Of a stretch of 8,591 nucleotides of DNA, positions 6,956-8,591 are shown piece after piece (the first letter of the stretch is position 1; each line of letters opens with the position of its first letter). A model generated the notes under the pieces. The model had not been told where the DNA came from. It saw only the letters and a list, made by a program, of their open reading frames with translations, and made no database searches. This stretch comes from PALSA-1355 sp041499515 (GTDB lineage Bacteria; Planctomycetota; Planctomycetia; Pirellulales; PALSA-1355). Location: assembly GCA_041499515.1 (NCBI GenBank), contig JBGQKM010000258.1:1-8591 (forward strand). Direction: 5' to 3'. The position numbers and the translations under genes are program-made.

Positions 6956-7207
6956 TCAATCCGCCGGATCGGTACCTCTGGCAAGCGTCGGTCTGCCGTT
7001 GAGATGATGCACGCGATCGATTTCCTCGGCCATCGCTTCCGGAGTGAGTCGTTGCACACTCCCCAGCCGGCCACGCCGTTTGCGCTGCGTTCGTGAAGTG
7101 CCGCCTGACTTTTTCGGCACCGCCGGAGTGGTGCCAGCGGCCGCAGGAACGTCGTCATCCGTTGGAGTTTCGGCAATCTTCAAAATATGGTGCGTTGGCT
7201 TGTTCAT
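6956..7207 (-). CDS. Small basic protein of unknown function
   Basis: I do not recognise this 83-residue protein. It has an acidic and Ala/Pro-rich first third (PTDDDVPAAAG), a strongly basic middle (about residues 32-46, with RTQRKRRGR) and a more ordered-looking C-terminal part (LTPEAMAEEIDRVHHLNGRP). It has no signal peptide, membrane segment or cysteine. It lies between two better supported genes on the same strand, 63 bases after the upstream stop and 48 bases before the next start, which is why it is kept. No good Shine-Dalgarno sequence precedes the ATG at 7205-7207 and codon choice is less biased than in the large genes, so it may be a chance reading frame. Confidence 0.5.
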   Translation of the reverse strand: MNKPTHHILKIAETPTDDDVPAAAGTTPAVPKKSGGTSRTQRKRRGRLGSVQRLTPEAMAEEIDRVHHLNGRPTLARGTDPAD

Positions 7208-7270
7208 TTGCGACTACGTGTTCCGGGGGGGTGACTTTGCGCTAGGAGTAACAGCCTGGGCGAACGGGAT

Positions 7271-8026
7271 TCAAGAACTGCTGGCCGCCGCCGCAGCCCA
7301 AAGGCAGCCCAGCGGCCAAGTCACTAAGAGAATAAGTCCCGCCGTTGGAATCGCAAAAACGACATTCACCAAAAATAAAATGACCGCTCCGGCCACCGTG
7401 CTATAAAGCATTCCAAGCGGTCCGAACAGTAGTGCCAGCAAGAAAGCCAAGAATACGCTCTTGCGCCTTCGCTGATCGCCCACTATTTGAGTGACGGTGT
7501 TTTGAATTATGATTTGTTGCGGCTGCTGTGGTTGCTGAGGCGGTTGTGATTGCGGATAGAACTGTGGCTGCTGTAGGAACGCCTGACTTGGCGGCTGCAA
7601 TTGTCGTTTGGCGATCTCTCGCTCGACTTCCGCCTCGATGCGTCGCGCCTTTGCATTTTCGGATGCCGTCGATATGACTTTGCCGGTAGCCGAGAAGATG
7701 CCTGCAATTGCCTTGCCCGTGCCTCTGACTGTTACTACGGTCGCCTTGCCGGTTGCGGCGACAGCCGTCGTCAGTCCTTTTTTCACGGCCGGTAATGCAT
7801 CGAGCACGGCATCGCCCGTCGCAGGCGGCTCGGTCCGAATGGCGGGGAGGGAAATCGAAGGAGCGGCCGGCGGCGTCACAATAGGTGGCGCCTCTGGTGG
7901 CGTGGCTTGGGCTGCCGGCGGAACTGTGCAAGGCTTTCCGCACCCAGAGCACTTGCCAGTCTTACCGGCCAAAGCGTCGTTGACGGCGAGCGACTTGGAG
8001 CACGACGGGCACTTAAAATGGATCAT
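7271..8026 (-). CDS. Zinc-ribbon protein with TGK 11-mer repeats and C-terminal membrane domain
   Basis: The 251-residue product has four parts. An N-terminal zinc ribbon has Cys6-x2-Cys9 and Cys26-x2-Cys29 (FKCPSCSKSL and GKCSGCGKPC). A Pro/Ala-rich linker covers about 34-70. A helical section about 80-142 has TGK at 92, 103 and 114, exactly 11 residues apart, then a charged helix (ARRIEAEVEREIAKRQ). A Gln/Pro-rich tract (147-171) leads to a membrane domain (about 188-248) with two or three hydrophobic segments, FLAFLLALLFGPLGMLYSTV and the C-terminal LILLVTWPLGCLWAA. This last part looks like a small bacterial membrane domain of TM2-like character, but I cannot assign it firmly. The ribbon-plus-low-complexity design is common in planctomycetes. 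Function unknown; a membrane-tethered cytoplasmic ribbon is likely. It is probably the first gene of the minus-strand cluster; no strong Shine-Dalgarno is seen. Confidence 0.8.
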   Translation of the reverse strand: MIHFKCPSCSKSLAVNDALAGKTGKCSGCGKPCTVPPAAQATPPEAPPIVTPPAAPSISLPAIRTEPPATGDAVLDALPAVKKGLTTAVAATGKATVVTVRGTGKAIAGIFSATGKVISTASENAKARRIEAEVEREIAKRQLQPPSQAFLQQPQFYPQSQPPQQPQQPQQIIIQNTVTQIVGDQRRRKSVFLAFLLALLFGPLGMLYSTVAGAVILFLVNVVFAIPTAGLILLVTWPLGCLWAAAAASSS

Positions 8027-8077
8027 TGCGGCAACCAGCCTTTGCCGGAGGCTCGGACGAGCAGGCCGGCACCGGAC

Positions 8078-8106
8078 ACCCTACTCGGGCTGGATTCGGC
8101 AGTCAA
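8078..8106 (-). promoter_or_regulatory. Candidate promoter for the minus-strand gene cluster
   Basis: On the minus strand TTGACT (8101-8106) is followed after exactly 17 bases by TAGGGT (8078-8083), which keeps the T-A and final T of the -10 consensus. It lies 51 bases before the start codon of the zinc-ribbon gene. This is a consensus match only. Confidence 0.33.
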
Positions 8107-8270
8107 GTTTTTTGTCGGTCCGGTAGTGAGCGCTGGATCGCGATCAAAACTCCGTAGCCGGCGGCGACGAGCGCCTGGCATCGCTGGCAGAAAAAAGGAC
8201 ATCAGATATTGGGGAAGCCCCGAAGATCCTGATCGCCAAGAGCATTCTATCAGGCAGGAGCCCTCGTACT

Positions 8271-8367
8271 ACTAACCCGACGCGCGAGCGAGGGATCTTC
8301 GTGGTATTTCTCTATGCGTGCTTCGAGGCTCGTCTCCGCACCTCCCTCGCTGGCGCTTCGGGTTAGT
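8271..8367. repeat. Inverted repeat with 24-base arms
   Basis: The arm 8271-8294 (starting ACTAACCCGA and ending AGCGAGGG) is matched by the reverse complement of 8344-8367 with only two differences in 24 bases. The loop is 49 bases (8295-8343). It is unrelated to the GGGGTCGGGAGTC elements. It looks like another dispersed intergenic palindrome; I recall similar CTAACCCGAAGCGC-type motifs between planctomycete genes but cannot check this here. Confidence 0.75.
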
Positions 8368-8484
8368 TGGTGGCGAAAACGCTCCTCCGAAAAATTCCCA
8401 AATTGGCTCACAAACGCCACTAGAAACTAGGCCAGCCGTTTTGGGATAATGGCCCCTAGCTGATCGGCCTGAGGGGTGGTTGAG

Positions 8485-8591
8485 GTGTCAACGGTTTTGC
8501 ATCGCGTGGGTTGGTTCTTGGCCCGGATGGCAAAGCCCCAAGTTAGCGCAGCGGGTAAGGACGTGGTAAGTCGCGAAACTACACCGGCGAG
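8485..8591 (+). CDS. Possible 5' end of a gene leaving the window
   Basis: A frame is open from GTG 8485 to the window end (35 full codons), with an in-frame ATG at 8527. GAGGGG (8471-8476) lies 8 bases before the GTG. The product would begin MSTVLHRVGWFLARM and continue with KPQVSAAGKDVV. I recognise nothing in it, and a stretch this short can be open by chance; the next bases would settle it. Confidence 0.28.
   Translation, partial: MSTVLHRVGWFLARMAKPQVSAAGKDVVSRETTPA

Larger units (their letters stand above)
8027..8484. other. Intergenic region, mostly without recognised content
   Basis: Apart from the candidate promoter at 8078-8106 and the inverted repeat at 8271-8367, this stretch holds nothing I can name. 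No frame carries a convincing protein. A short imperfect hairpin with a two-base bulge (8427-8434 with 8450-8459) is present and unexplained. Confidence 0.6.

Noticed and set aside
6305..7096. Plus-strand frame of 263 codons over the SRPBCC gene
   Set aside because: It begins in the palindrome and is antisense to the SRPBCC and small basic genes; composition is that of a shadow frame.
7907..8275. Plus-strand frame of 122 codons reaching into the right intergenic region
   Set aside because: Its first third is antisense to the zinc ribbon and the remainder is Arg/Ser-rich without any motif or ribosome binding site.
8445..8450. GATAAT as a -10 promoter box for the partial right-end frame
   Set aside because: No -35-like hexamer lies at 16-18 bases upstream, so the match is not distinguishable from chance.

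Overview
The window looks like a piece of a planctomycete chromosome, most likely Pirellulales or a close relative. The grounds are a GC-rich sequence, several secreted enzymes of types common in planctomycetes (a redoxin/cytochrome c/copper-monooxygenase fusion, a stand-alone ceramidase-like N-terminal domain, a CocE/NonD hydrolase), a zinc-ribbon membrane protein of a common planctomycete style, and short palindromic intergenic repeats built on the core GGGGTCGGGAGTC. This placement is inference from gene content; there is no marker gene.

Left part (1-4243), plus strand. A 214-base leader precedes a large secreted fusion protein (215-2620) that carries, in order, a signal peptide, a thioredoxin-like redoxin domain, a CxxCH haem c site and a PHM/DBH-like type II copper monooxygenase module with a complete set of candidate copper ligands. 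A strong intrinsic terminator (2653-2690) closes that unit. An exported ceramidase-like metallo-amidase (2834-4243) follows; its zinc ligands appear to be kept, but the position of the catalytic serine of bacterial neutral ceramidase appears to be Asn.

Middle part (4241-6337). A secreted CocE/NonD (X-Pro dipeptidyl-peptidase-like) alpha/beta-hydrolase (4364-6265) with a recognisable Ser-Asp-His triad is bracketed by two copies of a roughly 65-base palindromic element. The loop sequences show that the two copies lie in opposite orientation. The left copy has an extra, tandemly duplicated half-unit that starts at the stop codon of the ceramidase-like gene, and it ends directly against the Shine-Dalgarno sequence of the hydrolase. 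The right copy sits between convergent genes and probably acts as a bidirectional terminator.

Right part (6338-8591). Three minus-strand genes run toward the hydrolase: a zinc-ribbon protein with a C-terminal membrane domain (7271-8026), a small unrecognised basic protein (6956-7207) and a membrane-anchored SRPBCC protein (6344-6907). They may form one transcript from a candidate promoter at 8078-8106, ending in the right palindrome. The remaining 565 bases hold a second, unrelated inverted repeat (8271-8367) and perhaps the first codons of a gene that leaves the window (8485-8591).

No RNA gene, CRISPR array, transposase or phage gene is visible. The points most worth following are the single-chain redoxin/haem/copper enzyme and the inverted pair of palindromic elements around the hydrolase, one of them lying in its translation-initiation region.
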